DNA of 64,000 bases from Ramlibacter paludis (lineage in GTDB: Bacteria; Pseudomonadota; Gammaproteobacteria; Burkholderiales; Burkholderiaceae_C), in contig NZ_JAKLTM010000003.1 in NCBI RefSeq assembly GCF_022012305.1, positions 248,001-312,000 of the forward strand, in the 5' to 3' direction. The translations under genes were made by a program, and so were the position numbers. The notes beneath the pieces were generated by a model. It was not told where the DNA came from. It ran no database searches and worked only from the letters and a program-made list of their open reading frames with translations. Positions 34,873 to 43,464 of the stretch are shown piece by piece (position 1 is the first letter of the stretch; each line of letters begins with the position of its first letter).

Positions 34873-35676
34873 CCGAGCCGCTCCCGGCGGCGCCACCGCC
34901 GCGCCTTCGATCCCGTGCCGCTTGAGGGCTTCCGCCACGAAGCCGGAAGCCTTCTGTTCCTCGATGTAGCTGCTGAGCCAGGCCTGCGCCGCCTTACGGC
35001 CCTTGGGCACGCCCATGGCCTGCTCGATCACCATGAAGCGGCCCGGCAGCAGGCGCACGCCGCCCACCCGTTTCGCATCCATCTCCAGCTGCTGCTTCAC
35101 GCCGGCCGCGACTTCCAGGTTCTGCGCCAGGAAGGCGTCCACGACTTCCGGCGAGGTCGGCGTGCGCACCAGCGTCGCCGCCTTGATCTCGCGCGTGAGG
35201 AACAGGTCGTAGGCGCTGCCGCGGCCTACCGCGATGCGGGTGCCGGCGCGGTCCACCTCCTCGTTGCGCTGCAGCGGCGAGGCGCTGCGCACCGCATAGG
35301 CGCCTTCGATGATGACGTAGGGCGCGGTGTAGTCCATGTCGGCGGCGCGCACCGGGTCGATGGCGACGAAGGCCAGGTCGACCTTGCCCGCCTTCATGGC
35401 CTCCACCGTGTTGCCGGCCGAAGTGAAGGTGACGAGTTCGACCGGCAGGCCCAGGCGGCGCCCGGCTTCACGCGCGAGGTCCACCGAGAGCCCGCGCGGC
35501 TGGCCGTCCGGCCCGCGGTTGGCGAGGATGGGATTGCCGTAGTTGATCGCGGCGCGCAGCTTGCCGGTGGCCCCGAGTTCCGCCACGGCGGCGGCGGGAG
35601 GAGAGGAAGGCGTGGCGGCGCAAGCCGCCAGCAGTGCCGCGGCAGCCGCGGCGCAGAAGTGTCGGCGGGCCAGCAT
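34870..35676 (-). CDS. Amino-acid ABC transporter-type substrate-binding lipoprotein (family 3)
   Basis: A 268-residue periplasmic binding protein. The N-terminus (RRHFCAAAAAALLAACA) is a lipoprotein or Tat-like signal with a cysteine at the end of the hydrophobic run. GKLRAAINYGNPILA, RGLSVDLAREAGRRLGLPVE and VDLAFVAIDPVRAADMDYT are the conserved start, lobe and hinge segments of SBP family 3 (GlnH/ArtJ-like). No permease or ATPase gene is next to it, so it is an orphan receptor here. The ligand cannot be read, though polar amino acids are usual. Confidence 0.85.
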   Translation of the reverse strand: MLARRHFCAAAAAALLAACAATPSSPPAAAVAELGATGKLRAAINYGNPILANRGPDGQPRGLSVDLAREAGRRLGLPVELVTFTSAGNTVEAMKAGKVDLAFVAIDPVRAADMDYTAPYVIIEGAYAVRSASPLQRNEEVDRAGTRIAVGRGSAYDLFLTREIKAATLVRTPTSPEVVDAFLAQNLEVAAGVKQQLEMDAKRVGGVRLLPGRFMVIEQAMGVPKGRKAAQAWLSSYIEEQKASGFVAEALKRHGIEGAAVAPPGAAR

Positions 35677-35767
35677 CAGAGGGGGTGAAGTTTGGTCATC
35701 GGCGGATTGGAGCGGCCGCGCCGGCCCGCGTCAACGGGGTAACCCAGCCCACTACACTTGCGCCCCA

Positions 35768-36478
35768 ATGCCCCGCAACCGCTACGACCGCATCGACGCC
35801 TTGCGTGGCGTCGCCATCGTCTGGATGACGGCCTTCCATTTCTGCTTCGACCTCAGCTACTTCGGCTGGCTCCGGCAGGACTTCTACCGCGACCCGTTCT
35901 GGACCTGGCAGCGCACGTGCATCGTGAGCCTGTTCCTGTTCTGCGCGGGCCTCGGGCAGGCGGTGGCGCACGTGCAGGGGCAAGGCTGGCCGCGCTTCTG
36001 GCGGCGCTGGGCGCAGGTGGCCGGCTGCGCGGTGCTGGTGAGCATCGGTTCCTGGCTGGTGTTCAAGGACCGCTTCATCCACTTCGGCGTGCTGCACGGC
36101 ATCGCGCTGATGCTGGTCATCGTGCGCCTCACCGCCGGCTGGGGTCGCATGCTGTGGCTCGCGGGAGCGGTGGCCATCGCGCTGCCGCTCCTGGCACCGC
36201 CGCCGCCCTGGGACGTGTTCGATGCGCGCGCGTTGAACTGGCTCGGCTGGATCACGCGCAAGCCGGCGACCGAAGACTACGTGCCGCTGCTGCCCTGGCT
36301 GGGCGTGATGTGGTGGGGCATGGCGGCGGGTGGCTGGCTGCTGCAAGCGCGGCCGCAATGGGTGCAAGGGGCCCTGCCGCGCATCGCAGCTCCGCTGGCC
36401 TGGCTCGGCCGCTGGAGCCTCAGCTGGTACATGCTGCACCAGCCCTTGCTCTTCGGCGCATTGCTATTGGTGCGATAG
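35768..36478 (+). CDS. DUF1624 (heparan-alpha-glucosaminide N-acetyltransferase-like) membrane protein
   Basis: A 236-residue polytopic inner-membrane protein with about six helices. RYDRIDALRGVAIVWMTAFHFCFDL is the conserved beginning of DUF1624 (the histidine in the first helix is the catalytic-type residue of this acyltransferase clan), and SLSWYMLHQPLLFG ends it. The family may move acyl groups across the membrane; the acceptor is unknown. The ATG at 35768 follows a TACACT box by nine bases. The gene is divergent from the solute-binding protein and ends about 100 bases before katE; that gap holds nothing I can name. Confidence 0.78.
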   Translation: MPRNRYDRIDALRGVAIVWMTAFHFCFDLSYFGWLRQDFYRDPFWTWQRTCIVSLFLFCAGLGQAVAHVQGQGWPRFWRRWAQVAGCAVLVSIGSWLVFKDRFIHFGVLHGIALMLVIVRLTAGWGRMLWLAGAVAIALPLLAPPPPWDVFDARALNWLGWITRKPATEDYVPLLPWLGVMWWGMAAGGWLLQARPQWVQGALPRIAAPLAWLGRWSLSWYMLHQPLLFGALLLVR

Positions 36479-36581
36479 CCGTCCCCCGGGCCGCTGTCGG
36501 CATCGGACTACAGGGCGCAGGCTCGCGCGCGCCTACCGTGGGCCTTCGGCCACTTTGCCGTGACATCCAGCCCGAGCTCCC

Positions 36582-38987
36582 ATGCCCAAGAACACCAAAG
36601 CCGGCGGACCCGCCCAGAAGGTCGCCGCCAAATCAGCCGCCCGCAACACCGACAGCGCGCCCGGCCGCGTGGCGCCCGTCGCCCCGGACGACCTGCCGGC
36701 GCGCAGGGCCGCCGAGACCCAGGCACTGGCGGCCGCGATGCCCGCCAACCCCAACAAGGCGGCCGAACACGGCTTCGCCAACGGCTTGCAGCCGCCGGTG
36801 GGCGCCACGGTGGAAGCTCCCTCGCGCCTGCCCACCGGCAGCACCTTGTCGGAGGAGAATGGCTCGGAGAAGACCGGCAGCACCGCCGTCGAAGGCCTGA
36901 ACGCCACCATCGAGCCGCTCGACCGCGTGCGGGTGGACTCCGGCGGCCGCGTGCTCACGACCAACCAGGGCGTGCCCATCGCCGACAACCAGAACTCGCT
37001 GAAGTACGGCGTGCGCGGTCCCGCGCTGCTGGAAGACTTCATCCTGCGCGAGAAGATCACGCACTTCGACCACGAGCGCATTCCCGAGCGCATCGTGCAC
37101 GCGCGCGGCTCCGGCGCGCACGGCTTCTTCGAGTGCCTGGACCCGGCCACCGACATCACGCGTGCCGCGCCTTTCCAGGAGGCCGGCAAGGTGACGCCGG
37201 TGTTCGTGCGCTTCTCCACCGTGGCCGGCGAACGCGGCTCCAAGGACACGGCGCGCGACGTGCGCGGTTTCGCCGTCAAGTTCTACACCGACGAAGGCAA
37301 CTGGGACCTGGTGGGCAACAACATGCCGGTGTTCTTCATCCAGGACGCGATGAAGTTCCCGGACCTCGTGCACGCCGTCAAGCCGGAGCCGCACCATGCG
37401 ATGCCGCAGGCGGCCAGCGCCCACGATACCTTCTGGGACTTCGTCTCGCTGATGCCCGAGTCGACCCACATGCTGATGTGGGCGATGTCGGACCGCGCCA
37501 TCCCGCGCAGCTACGCCACCATGGAAGGCTTCGGCGTCCACACCTACCGCATGGTGAACGAGGCCGGTGAGTCGGTGTTCGTCAAGTTCCACTGGAAGCC
37601 GAAGTACGGCACCCATTCGCTGGTCTGGGACGAGGCGGTGAAGATCTCCGGCGCCGATCCCGACTTCCACCGGCGCGACCTGTGGGAGCGCATCGAGGGC
37701 GGCGCCTTCCCGGAATGGGAACTGGGGCTGCAGGTGTTCACCGAGGAGCAGGCCGACCAGTTCAGCTTCGACATCCTCGATGCCACCAAGATCGTGCCCG
37801 AGGAGCTGGTGCCGGTGCGCATCGTCGGCCGCATGGTGCTGAACCGCAACCCGGACAACTTCTTCGCCGAGACCGAGCAGGTGGCCTTCTGCGTCGCCCA
37901 CGTCATTCCCGGCATCGACTTCAGCAACGACCCGCTGCTGGCCGGCCGCATCCACTCGTACGTCGACACCCAGATCTCGCGCCTGGGCGGGCCAAACTTC
38001 CACGAGATCCCGATCAACGCGCCGATCGCGCCGGTGCACAACAACCAGCGCGACGGCATGCACCGCCAGGCGATCCATCGCGGCCGCGTTTCCTACGAAC
38101 CGAACTCGCTGGGTGGCGGCTGCCCGTTCCAGGCCGGCGCGGCGCAGGGCTTCGTCTCGGTGCCGGCCCGCATCCAGGCCAAGGAGGAACAGGGCAAGGT
38201 GCGCGCGAAGCCGGAGAAATTCGCGGACCACTACACGCAGGCGCGGCTCTTCTACGAAAGCCAGACGCCTCCCGAGCAGGCCCATATCGCGGCGGCCTTC
38301 CGCTTCGAGTTGTCCAAGCTCACGGTGCCGGCGATCCGCGAGCGCATGGTGGCCTCGCTGCGCAACGCCTCGGAAGACCTGGCGAAGAAGGTGGCCGAGG
38401 GACTGGGCATGGAGCTGCCGGCGCCGCTGCCGCTAGCGCTGCCCAAGCCAGCGAAGCCGGAAGTGACGAACTCCCCCGCGCTGTCGCTCATGGCGCGGCC
38501 GGGCGAGGGCGGCGTCCGTGGCCGCAAGGTGGCGATCGTGGTCGCCGCGGGGGTCGATGCCGCGGCTGTCGCCGCGATCCAATCCGCGCTAATGGAGCAA
38601 GGGGCGGTGGGGCGCATCGTCGCACCGCGCATCGGCCCGGTCGCGGCCCGCGGGGGCAAGCTGGACGCCGACGTCTCGCTCGAGAACGAGCCCGGCTTCC
38701 TCTACGACGCGCTGGTGGTGACCGATGGCGAAGGCACGGCCAGCCAGCTGGCGCAGGACGGCCACATGATGGAGTTCCTGAAGGACCACTATCGGCACTG
38801 CAAGCCGATGCTGCTGCTGGGCGGGGCCAAGGCCTTGCTGGCGAAGGCCGGCGTGCCGATGACGCTGCCGGACGGCAGCGAGGACAAGGCGCTGCTGCTC
38901 GGCGACGCGAGCCGCGTCGGCGCATTCATCGAGGCGCTGGGCAGCCCGCGCGACTTCGCGCGGGAGACCGATCCGCCGCGGGTCTGA
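36582..38987 (+). CDS. katE: Catalase HPII (large-subunit, clade 2)
   Basis: An 801-residue haem catalase breaking down hydrogen peroxide. The active-site histidine lies in [16 protein letters not shown], the asparagine in [14 protein letters not shown], and the proximal haem tyrosine in [13 protein letters not shown]. About 130 residues of low-complexity Ala/Pro-rich N-terminal extension precede the core, and the last 150 residues ([20 protein letters not shown]) form the flavodoxin/DJ-1-like domain found only in large catalases. E. coli HPII has 753 residues, so this one is slightly longer at the N-terminus. It is followed by a strong terminator. Confidence 0.95.
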   Translation: MPKNTKAGGPAQKVAAKSAARNTDSAPGRVAPVAPDDLPARRAAETQALAAAMPANPNKAAEHGFANGLQPPVGATVEAPSRLPTGSTLSEENGSEKTGSTAVEGLNATIEPLDRVRVDSGGRVLTTNQGVPIADNQNSLKYGVRGPALLEDFILREKITHFDHERIPERIVHARGSGAHGFFECLDPATDITRAAPFQEAGKVTPVFVRFSTVAGERGSKDTARDVRGFAVKFYTDEGNWDLVGNNMPVFFIQDAMKFPDLVHAVKPEPHHAMPQAASAHDTFWDFVSLMPESTHMLMWAMSDRAIPRSYATMEGFGVHTYRMVNEAGESVFVKFHWKPKYGTHSLVWDEAVKISGADPDFHRRDLWERIEGGAFPEWELGLQVFTEEQADQFSFDILDATKIVPEELVPVRIVGRMVLNRNPDNFFAETEQVAFCVAHVIPGIDFSNDPLLAGRIHSYVDTQISRLGGPNFHEIPINAPIAPVHNNQRDGMHRQAIHRGRVSYEPNSLGGGCPFQAGAAQGFVSVPARIQAKEEQGKVRAKPEKFADHYTQARLFYESQTPPEQAHIAAAFRFELSKLTVPAIRERMVASLRNASEDLAKKVAEGLGMELPAPLPLALPKPAKPEVTNSPALSLMARPGEGGVRGRKVAIVVAAGVDAAAVAAIQSALMEQGAVGRIVAPRIGPVAARGGKLDADVSLENEPGFLYDALVVTDGEGTASQLAQDGHMMEFLKDHYRHCKPMLLLGGAKALLAKAGVPMTLPDGSEDKALLLGDASRVGAFIEALGSPRDFARETDPPRV

Positions 38988-38994
38988 GCCCCAT

Positions 38995-39021
38995 GAAAAA
39001 ACGGCCCTCGCGGGCCGTTTT
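38995..39021. terminator. Bidirectional rho-independent terminator after katE
   Basis: Stem ACGGCCC (39001-39007) and GGGCCGT (39012-39018) with loop TCGC. It is preceded by a run of A and followed by TTTT, so it can end transcripts from katE on the plus strand and from the ppiC side on the minus strand. Confidence 0.85.
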
Positions 39022-39024
39022 GCT

Positions 39025-39077
39025 GGATCCCCGCCTGCGCGGGGATCGAATGACAGGCGCTGCCAGGCAGCGCTTCG
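39025..39077. repeat. Nested hairpins between katE and the PpiC gene
   Basis: Three palindromes are packed together: GATCCCCGC-CTGC-GCGGGGATC (about 39026-39048), ATCGAATGAC and its complement GTCATTCGAT at either side, and GCGCTGCC-A-GGCAGCGC in the middle. Read on the minus strand, GTCAT, then a GATCCCC/GGGGATC hairpin, then GGATCC resembles the first hairpin of the 83-bp repeats at 24092 and 32766, so this may be a half or degenerate copy. The outer arm runs into the last codons of the PpiC gene. Confidence 0.6.
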
Positions 39078-39857
39078 TCATTCGATCTTGGCGCTGTTGC
39101 GCAGGCCTTCCTGGTAGGCCTGCAGCTTCTGCTGCTGCAGCTGCTGCGCGATCTGCGGGCGCACGTCTTCCAGCTTGGGCAGCTGTGCGTTGCGGATGTC
39201 GTCGACGCGGATCACGTGCCAGCCGAACTGCGACTTCACCGGGACGTCGGTGGTCTGGCCCTTGTTCAGCTTCTGCAGCGCGCCGGCGAACTCGGGCACG
39301 TAGCTGTTGGGGCTGGCCCAGTCGAGGTCGCCGCCGTTGGCGCCGGATCCCGGGTCCTTGGACTGCTTCTTGGCGATGTCCTCGAACTTCCCGCCCTTCT
39401 TCAGGTCGGCGATGATCTTCTTGGCGTCCTCTTCCTTTTCGACCAGGATGTGGCGCGCCTTGTATTCCTTGCCGCCGTTGGCCGCGGCGAACTTGTCGTA
39501 TTCGGCCTTGACCTCGGCGTCGGTCACCGGGTTGTTCTTCTGCCAGTCGGCGAACAGCTCGCGGATCAGGATGGTCTGGCGGGCCAGCTCGATCTGCGCC
39601 TTGTAGTCTTCGCTGGCGTCGAGGCCGCGCTTCTGCGCTTCCTGCAGGAAGATCTCGCGGGCGATGACTTCGTCCTTCAGCTGGCCGGCCATCTCGGGCG
39701 ACACCGGGCGGCCGGCCTTGGCCAGCTGCTGCTGCAGCATGTCCACGCGCGACATCGGAACCGGCTTGCCGTTGACGATGGCGACGTTCTGCGCCGCGGC
39801 GGGCAGGGCGATGCCGATGATGGCCGCGGCGACCGCGGTCAGGAGCACTTGTTTCAT
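39078..39857 (-). CDS. Periplasmic parvulin-type peptidyl-prolyl isomerase
   Basis: A 259-residue PpiC/PrsA/SurA-type chaperone. The signal peptide is MKQVLLTAVAAAIIGIALPAA with cleavage near AAA-QN. A SurA-like N-terminal helical domain (about 25-120) is followed by one parvulin domain (about 130-230) with KARHILVEKEEDAKKI, GGDLDWASPNSYVPEF and FGWHVIRVDD. It assists folding of outer-membrane and exported proteins. The frame extends upstream, but only the ATG at 39855-39857 starts a signal peptide. A terminator-like hairpin group follows the stop. Confidence 0.9.
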   Translation of the reverse strand: MKQVLLTAVAAAIIGIALPAAAQNVAIVNGKPVPMSRVDMLQQQLAKAGRPVSPEMAGQLKDEVIAREIFLQEAQKRGLDASEDYKAQIELARQTILIRELFADWQKNNPVTDAEVKAEYDKFAAANGGKEYKARHILVEKEEDAKKIIADLKKGGKFEDIAKKQSKDPGSGANGGDLDWASPNSYVPEFAGALQKLNKGQTTDVPVKSQFGWHVIRVDDIRNAQLPKLEDVRPQIAQQLQQQKLQAYQEGLRNSAKIE

Positions 39858-39885
39858 GGGAGAGGTCCGTTCGGAAGGGGTCAGA

Positions 39886-40152
39886 TTAAAGCGTCTCGAT
39901 CGCCAGGGCGTGCAGTCCGCCGTCGAGAAAATCGCGCAGGGCATCATACACAAGCCGATGGGCTGCCACTTTGGGCCGGCCGGTGAAGAAAGGTGAAGCG
40001 ATCCGCACGCGGAAATGCGTGCCGGCGCCGGTGCCGTCCTGGCCCGCGTGGCCCAGGTGCGCGGCGCTTTCGTCCAGCACTTCGAGCTGCGTCGGCGCCA
40101 GCTTTTCTTCGAGCCGGGCCCGCAGGGCTTCGGCGGTGATTCCCGTGCTCAC
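39886..40152 (-). CDS. BolA family protein
   Basis: An 88-residue BolA-type protein, with the class II KH-like fold. FRVRIASPFFTGRPKVAAHRLVYDAL contains the conserved RHRLVY-like element here as AAHRLVYDAL, and the ending GGLHALAI is the family's usual C-terminus. BolA proteins pair with monothiol glutaredoxins in Fe-S handling or act on transcription. The start is a GTG at 40150-40152 that overlaps the yciB stop as GTGA. The gene lies between yciB and the PpiC gene, an order I recall from other Burkholderiales. Confidence 0.88.
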   Translation of the reverse strand: MSTGITAEALRARLEEKLAPTQLEVLDESAAHLGHAGQDGTGAGTHFRVRIASPFFTGRPKVAAHRLVYDALRDFLDGGLHALAIETL

Positions 40153-40703
40153 GGCTTTTCGACCGGGACTTCCTTGCCGTCCTTCACGTAGCGGCCCAGG
40201 TACAGCGCCTGGCCGATCACGAAGACGGCCATCAGGCCGAGGCCGCCGAACAGCTTGAAGTTCACCCACGTGGCGGTGTCGAAGTGGAAGGCGACCCACA
40301 GGTTCAGCACCCCCATCACCGCGAAGAACAGCACCCAGCTCCAGGTCATGGCGCGCCAGGCGGTTTCGGGCAGTTCCAGTTGCGCGCCCATCACCGACTT
40401 GAGCAGGTTCTTCCGGAACCCGAGCAGGCCGATGGCCAGCGCGCCGCCCATCAGCCAGTACAGCACCGTGGGCTTCCATTTGATGAAGGTCTCGTCGTGC
40501 GCGAGGATGGTCGCGCCGCCGAACACCACGATGATGCCCAGGCTCAGCCACTGCATCGGTTCCACCTTGCCGGTGGAGTAGCGCAGCCAGGCGATCTGGG
40601 CGACGGTGGCGGCGATGGCGACCCCGGTGGCGACATAGATGCCCCAGAGCTTGAACGCCACGAAGAACAGGACGATCGGGAAGAAGTCGAGCAGCAGCTT
40701 CAA
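40149..40703 (-). CDS. yciB: Inner-membrane septation protein YciB
   Basis: A 184-residue protein with about five membrane helices. MKLLLDFFPIVLFFVAFKLW is the unmistakable YciB/IspZ start, and FGGATILAHDETFIKWKPT is its central conserved segment. The protein is needed for normal septation and envelope integrity in several proteobacteria; its biochemical role is unclear. It overlaps the bolA-type gene at its end and begins one base after the msrB stop, so msrB, yciB and bolA look co-transcribed. Confidence 0.93.
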   Translation of the reverse strand: MKLLLDFFPIVLFFVAFKLWGIYVATGVAIAATVAQIAWLRYSTGKVEPMQWLSLGIIVVFGGATILAHDETFIKWKPTVLYWLMGGALAIGLLGFRKNLLKSVMGAQLELPETAWRAMTWSWVLFFAVMGVLNLWVAFHFDTATWVNFKLFGGLGLMAVFVIGQALYLGRYVKDGKEVPVEKP

Positions 40704-40704
40704 T

Positions 40705-41118
40705 TCAGGCTTTCTTGAAATCGAGCGAGGCGGAGTTCATGCAGTAGCGCAGGCCGGTGTCGGTGGGGCCGTCCGGAAAGACGTGGCCCAGGTGGCAGCC
40801 GCATTGCGCGCAGACCGTTTCGGTGCGGACCATGCCGTGGCTGGTGTCGCGGATCTCCTTGATCGCGCCGGGCACGGCCTGCGAGAAGCTCGGCCAGCCG
40901 CAGCCGGCGTCGAACTTGGTCGTGGAGTCGAACAGCTTGTTGCCGCAGCAGATGCAGTGGTAGCTGCCGTCGGCCCACACGCGCTCGTACTTGCCGGTGA
41001 AGGGCCGCTCGGTGGCGGCCTGGCGGGTCACCTGGTAGGCGCCGGGCTCCGCGCCCTTCCCGGCCAGCAGGGCCTTCCATTCGGCGTCGGTTTTCTGGAT
41101 CGGGTAGTCGTTGTTCAT
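40705..41118 (-). CDS. msrB: Peptide-methionine (R)-S-oxide reductase MsrB
   Basis: A 137-residue enzyme that repairs the R form of methionine sulfoxide. Zinc cysteines C55/C58 (HCICCGN) and C103/C106 (VCAQCG), the GCGWPSF segment and the catalytic C126 in RYCMNSASL are all present. The frame runs on upstream inside selO, but the ATG at 41116-41118 overlaps the selO stop as ATGA and matches the family start. Pairing with selO fits a shared role in redox stress. Confidence 0.95.
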   Translation of the reverse strand: MNNDYPIQKTDAEWKALLAGKGAEPGAYQVTRQAATERPFTGKYERVWADGSYHCICCGNKLFDSTTKFDAGCGWPSFSQAVPGAIKEIRDTSHGMVRTETVCAQCGCHLGHVFPDGPTDTGLRYCMNSASLDFKKA

Positions 41119-42602
41119 GAAGAGCAGCTGATCTCGATGTGGGCCGCCCAGTCGGGCGGGAAGCCGGCCTTGTCCTCGTGCGCCGGATGTTCGTCGAACG
41201 GGGACTGCACCAGGCGCAGCAGGGCTTCGACCTCGGACATGTCCATTAGTTTCGCCTGGCGGATGGCCAGTTCGCACAAGTGGTTGCGCAGCACGTATTT
41301 CGGGTTGGTCCGCAGCATCGCCCGGCCGGCAGTGGGGCGGTCGTCCGGCAGGCGCTCTTCGTACTGTCGGAGCCAGCCGTCAAATCCTTCACGGTCGGGG
41401 AAGAGGTCGCGCACCGGCTCCACCGACGCGCCCGCCACGAACCGGGACAGCCGCCGCCAGAAGATCGGGTAGTCGACCCGGCCGGCCGCCAGCTGCTGCA
41501 GGATGCCCTCGACCAGCTCACGGTCGCCTTCGCGTTCGCCCACGACGCCCAGCTTGTCGCGCATGCGGCCTTCGAGCTCGCGCGGGAAGACCGTCTTGTA
41601 CGACTCCAGCGCGGCCAGGGCCAGCTCCTGGTCGCCGATCAGCGGCAACAGGGCCTGTCCCAGGCAATAGAGGTTCCAGTACGCCACGTTCGGCTGGCGG
41701 TTGAAGGCGTAGCGGCCGGATTCGTCGCTGTGGTTGCAGATGTGGCCGGGCACGAAGGCGTCCAGGAACTGGAAGGGCCCGTAGTCAATGGTGAGCCCCA
41801 GGATGCTCATGTTGTCGGTATTCATCACGCCGTGGCAGAAGCCCACGGCCTGCCACTGCGCCACCATGGCGGCGGTGCGTTCGCTGACCTGTTCCAGGAA
41901 AGCGGCGTAGCGGTTGCCGGCCAGGCGCTCCGTGGCCAGGCATTCCGGGTAGAAGCGGGTGATGACGTAATCGGCCAGCTCGCGCAATTCGCCCAGCTGC
42001 TCGCGCGCGGCGAAGTGCTCGAAGTGGCCGAAGCGGATGAAGCTCGGCGCCGTGCGCAGGACGACGGCGGCCGTCTCGATCTCCTCGCGCCGCACCGGCT
42101 GCGGCGAACCGACGACGGACAGGGCGCGGGTCGTGGGGATGCCCAGCCCCTGCATCGCCTCGGAGCCCAGGTACTCGCGGATGCTCGAACGCAGCACGGC
42201 GCGGCCGTCGCCCATGCGCGAGTAGGGCGTGCGCCCGGCGCCCTTGAGCTGCAGTTCCTGCGGTCCCAGGGGCGTCTCCAGTTCGCCGAGCAGGATCGCG
42301 CGGCCGTCGCCCAGCTGACCGGCCCAGACGCCGAACTGGTGGCCGCTGTAGACGGTGGCCACCGGTCGGCTGCCGGCAAAGGGAAGGCTGCCCGCGAGCG
42401 CCTGCACCCCGGCATCCCCGGCGAGCTGCGCCGCGTCGAGGCCCAAGGCTGTGACCAAGGGTGTATTGAGCGACACGGGGTAGGGCGCCGCCAGCGGCGT
42501 GGGGGCGAGCTCCGTGTAGAACGCGGCGCCCAGCGCCGCAAATCCGGTCTCCCAGCGGCGGCCCAGTTCCACGGCGGGCGGCGATTCGACAGCTGATTCC
42601 AT
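41115..42602 (-). CDS. selO: Protein AMPylase SelO (YdiU)
   Basis: A 495-residue pseudokinase-fold enzyme that transfers AMP to Ser/Thr/Tyr of target proteins, linked to redox stress. [40 protein letters not shown] and [21 protein letters not shown] are the conserved YdiU segments; the last holds the metal-binding asparagine and aspartates. The protein ends in CSS, as I recall for the E. coli protein, and has cysteine rather than selenocysteine there. It is the first gene of the selO-msrB-yciB-bolA run and diverges from the acyltransferase gene. Confidence 0.93.
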   Translation of the reverse strand: MESAVESPPAVELGRRWETGFAALGAAFYTELAPTPLAAPYPVSLNTPLVTALGLDAAQLAGDAGVQALAGSLPFAGSRPVATVYSGHQFGVWAGQLGDGRAILLGELETPLGPQELQLKGAGRTPYSRMGDGRAVLRSSIREYLGSEAMQGLGIPTTRALSVVGSPQPVRREEIETAAVVLRTAPSFIRFGHFEHFAAREQLGELRELADYVITRFYPECLATERLAGNRYAAFLEQVSERTAAMVAQWQAVGFCHGVMNTDNMSILGLTIDYGPFQFLDAFVPGHICNHSDESGRYAFNRQPNVAYWNLYCLGQALLPLIGDQELALAALESYKTVFPRELEGRMRDKLGVVGEREGDRELVEGILQQLAAGRVDYPIFWRRLSRFVAGASVEPVRDLFPDREGFDGWLRQYEERLPDDRPTAGRAMLRTNPKYVLRNHLCELAIRQAKLMDMSEVEALLRLVQSPFDEHPAHEDKAGFPPDWAAHIEISCSS

Positions 42603-42742
42603 GCCCCATTGTCCCTTGCGGGACGCAGCCGGGTTGGCTTAGGGGATTCGCTTACTGGTCGGGCTTCCCGTTTGTTACGCATAATTGCCCGCAGCAGAGC
42701 TCGCGGTCTGGGCTCCATCCGCTAAGCAAGGGTAGTAAAGAA

Positions 42743-43464
42743 ATGAGTGATTTCTCGCCGCAGGAACAGTCCTTCGCCTTGATGCCCGCCATGCCGGTGG
42801 ACATGATGCCGCTGCTGGACGCCCCGCCGGTGCTGGAGCTGCCCGCTTCCACCGACGTCCAGCCGCACGAAGTCACGTTCCGGCAGCTGCGCGGCCACGA
42901 GATCGGCCGCATCCTGCACCTGCGCGAAGAAATCCGCCTGCCAGCGGCCGCCCGCTCGGACGGCAGCTTTGCCACCCGCGAAAAAAAAGAGACCAGAACG
43001 GCATCGTCGGTGCCTTCCTGCGCTACGGCGAATACATCGGCACGCTCCGCGTGCTGCCAATGAGGCAGGGGCTGGCGCCCTGCGACAAGCTGGTCGAACA
43101 ACACGGTCTGATTGACGAGAGGCTGGAACGCAGCTGGGAAGTCGGCCGCCTGGTGCTGGATCCGCGGTTCCGCGCCGGCCCGGAGCTGCTGCGCCGCTGC
43201 CTGTTCCTGACCATGGTGCACACGCTGGAGAACTACGAGCTGGACAACCTGTACGCATCCTGCTCGCCGGTGCTGGGGCGCCTGTACCGCCGCTTCGGCT
43301 TCAAGGTGCTGGTGAAGGAAGCCAGCCACGATGCCGACGGCTCCTACTCCCTGATCCACGGCACCGTCCCCGACGTGCTGCGCGCGCTGGCCGGCAACGA
43401 CGCCGAACGCGAGCTGGCCGAAGAGATCCTGCTCGAACGCGAGTCCGTCGGGATGCTGCAATGA
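42743..43464 (+). pseudogene. LuxI/FeeM-type GNAT acyltransferase, split by a -1 shift at an A8 tract
   Basis: Two frames together encode one protein. The first (42743-43063) reads well to codon 82, then stops. The second continues from EKK as RDQNGIVGAFLRYGEYIGTL to 43464. Joined, about 240 residues give a GNAT of the LuxI/FeeM type: HLREEIRLP, IGTLRVLPM, SWEVGRLVLDPRFR and LGRLYRRFGFKVL. Such enzymes join an acyl chain to an amino acid or SAM. The break is at eight A (42981-42988); nine A, or six, would restore the frame. It may be a phase-variable gene, a slippage site or a sequencing undercall. It overlaps the kinase gene by four bases. Confidence 0.75.
42981..42988 (+). other. A8 homopolymer at the frame break of the acyltransferase gene
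   Basis: Eight consecutive A in otherwise very GC-rich coding DNA, read GAA AAA AAA GAG in the starting frame. It contains the ideal slippery heptamer A-AAA-AAA for -1 shifting. I see no upstream AGGAG-like stimulator and no obvious strong stem directly downstream, so ribosomal programming is less likely than length variation of the tract. Confidence 0.85.

Noticed and set aside
41115-42602. Selenocysteine use in SelO
   Set aside because: The C-terminus ends in CSS with an ordinary cysteine codon and a normal stop; no in-frame TGA recoding is needed.
42981-42988. Programmed -1 ribosomal frameshift in the acyltransferase gene
   Set aside because: The heptamer is ideal, but no Shine-Dalgarno-like stimulator upstream or clear stem downstream is seen; tract-length variation or a read error is simpler.
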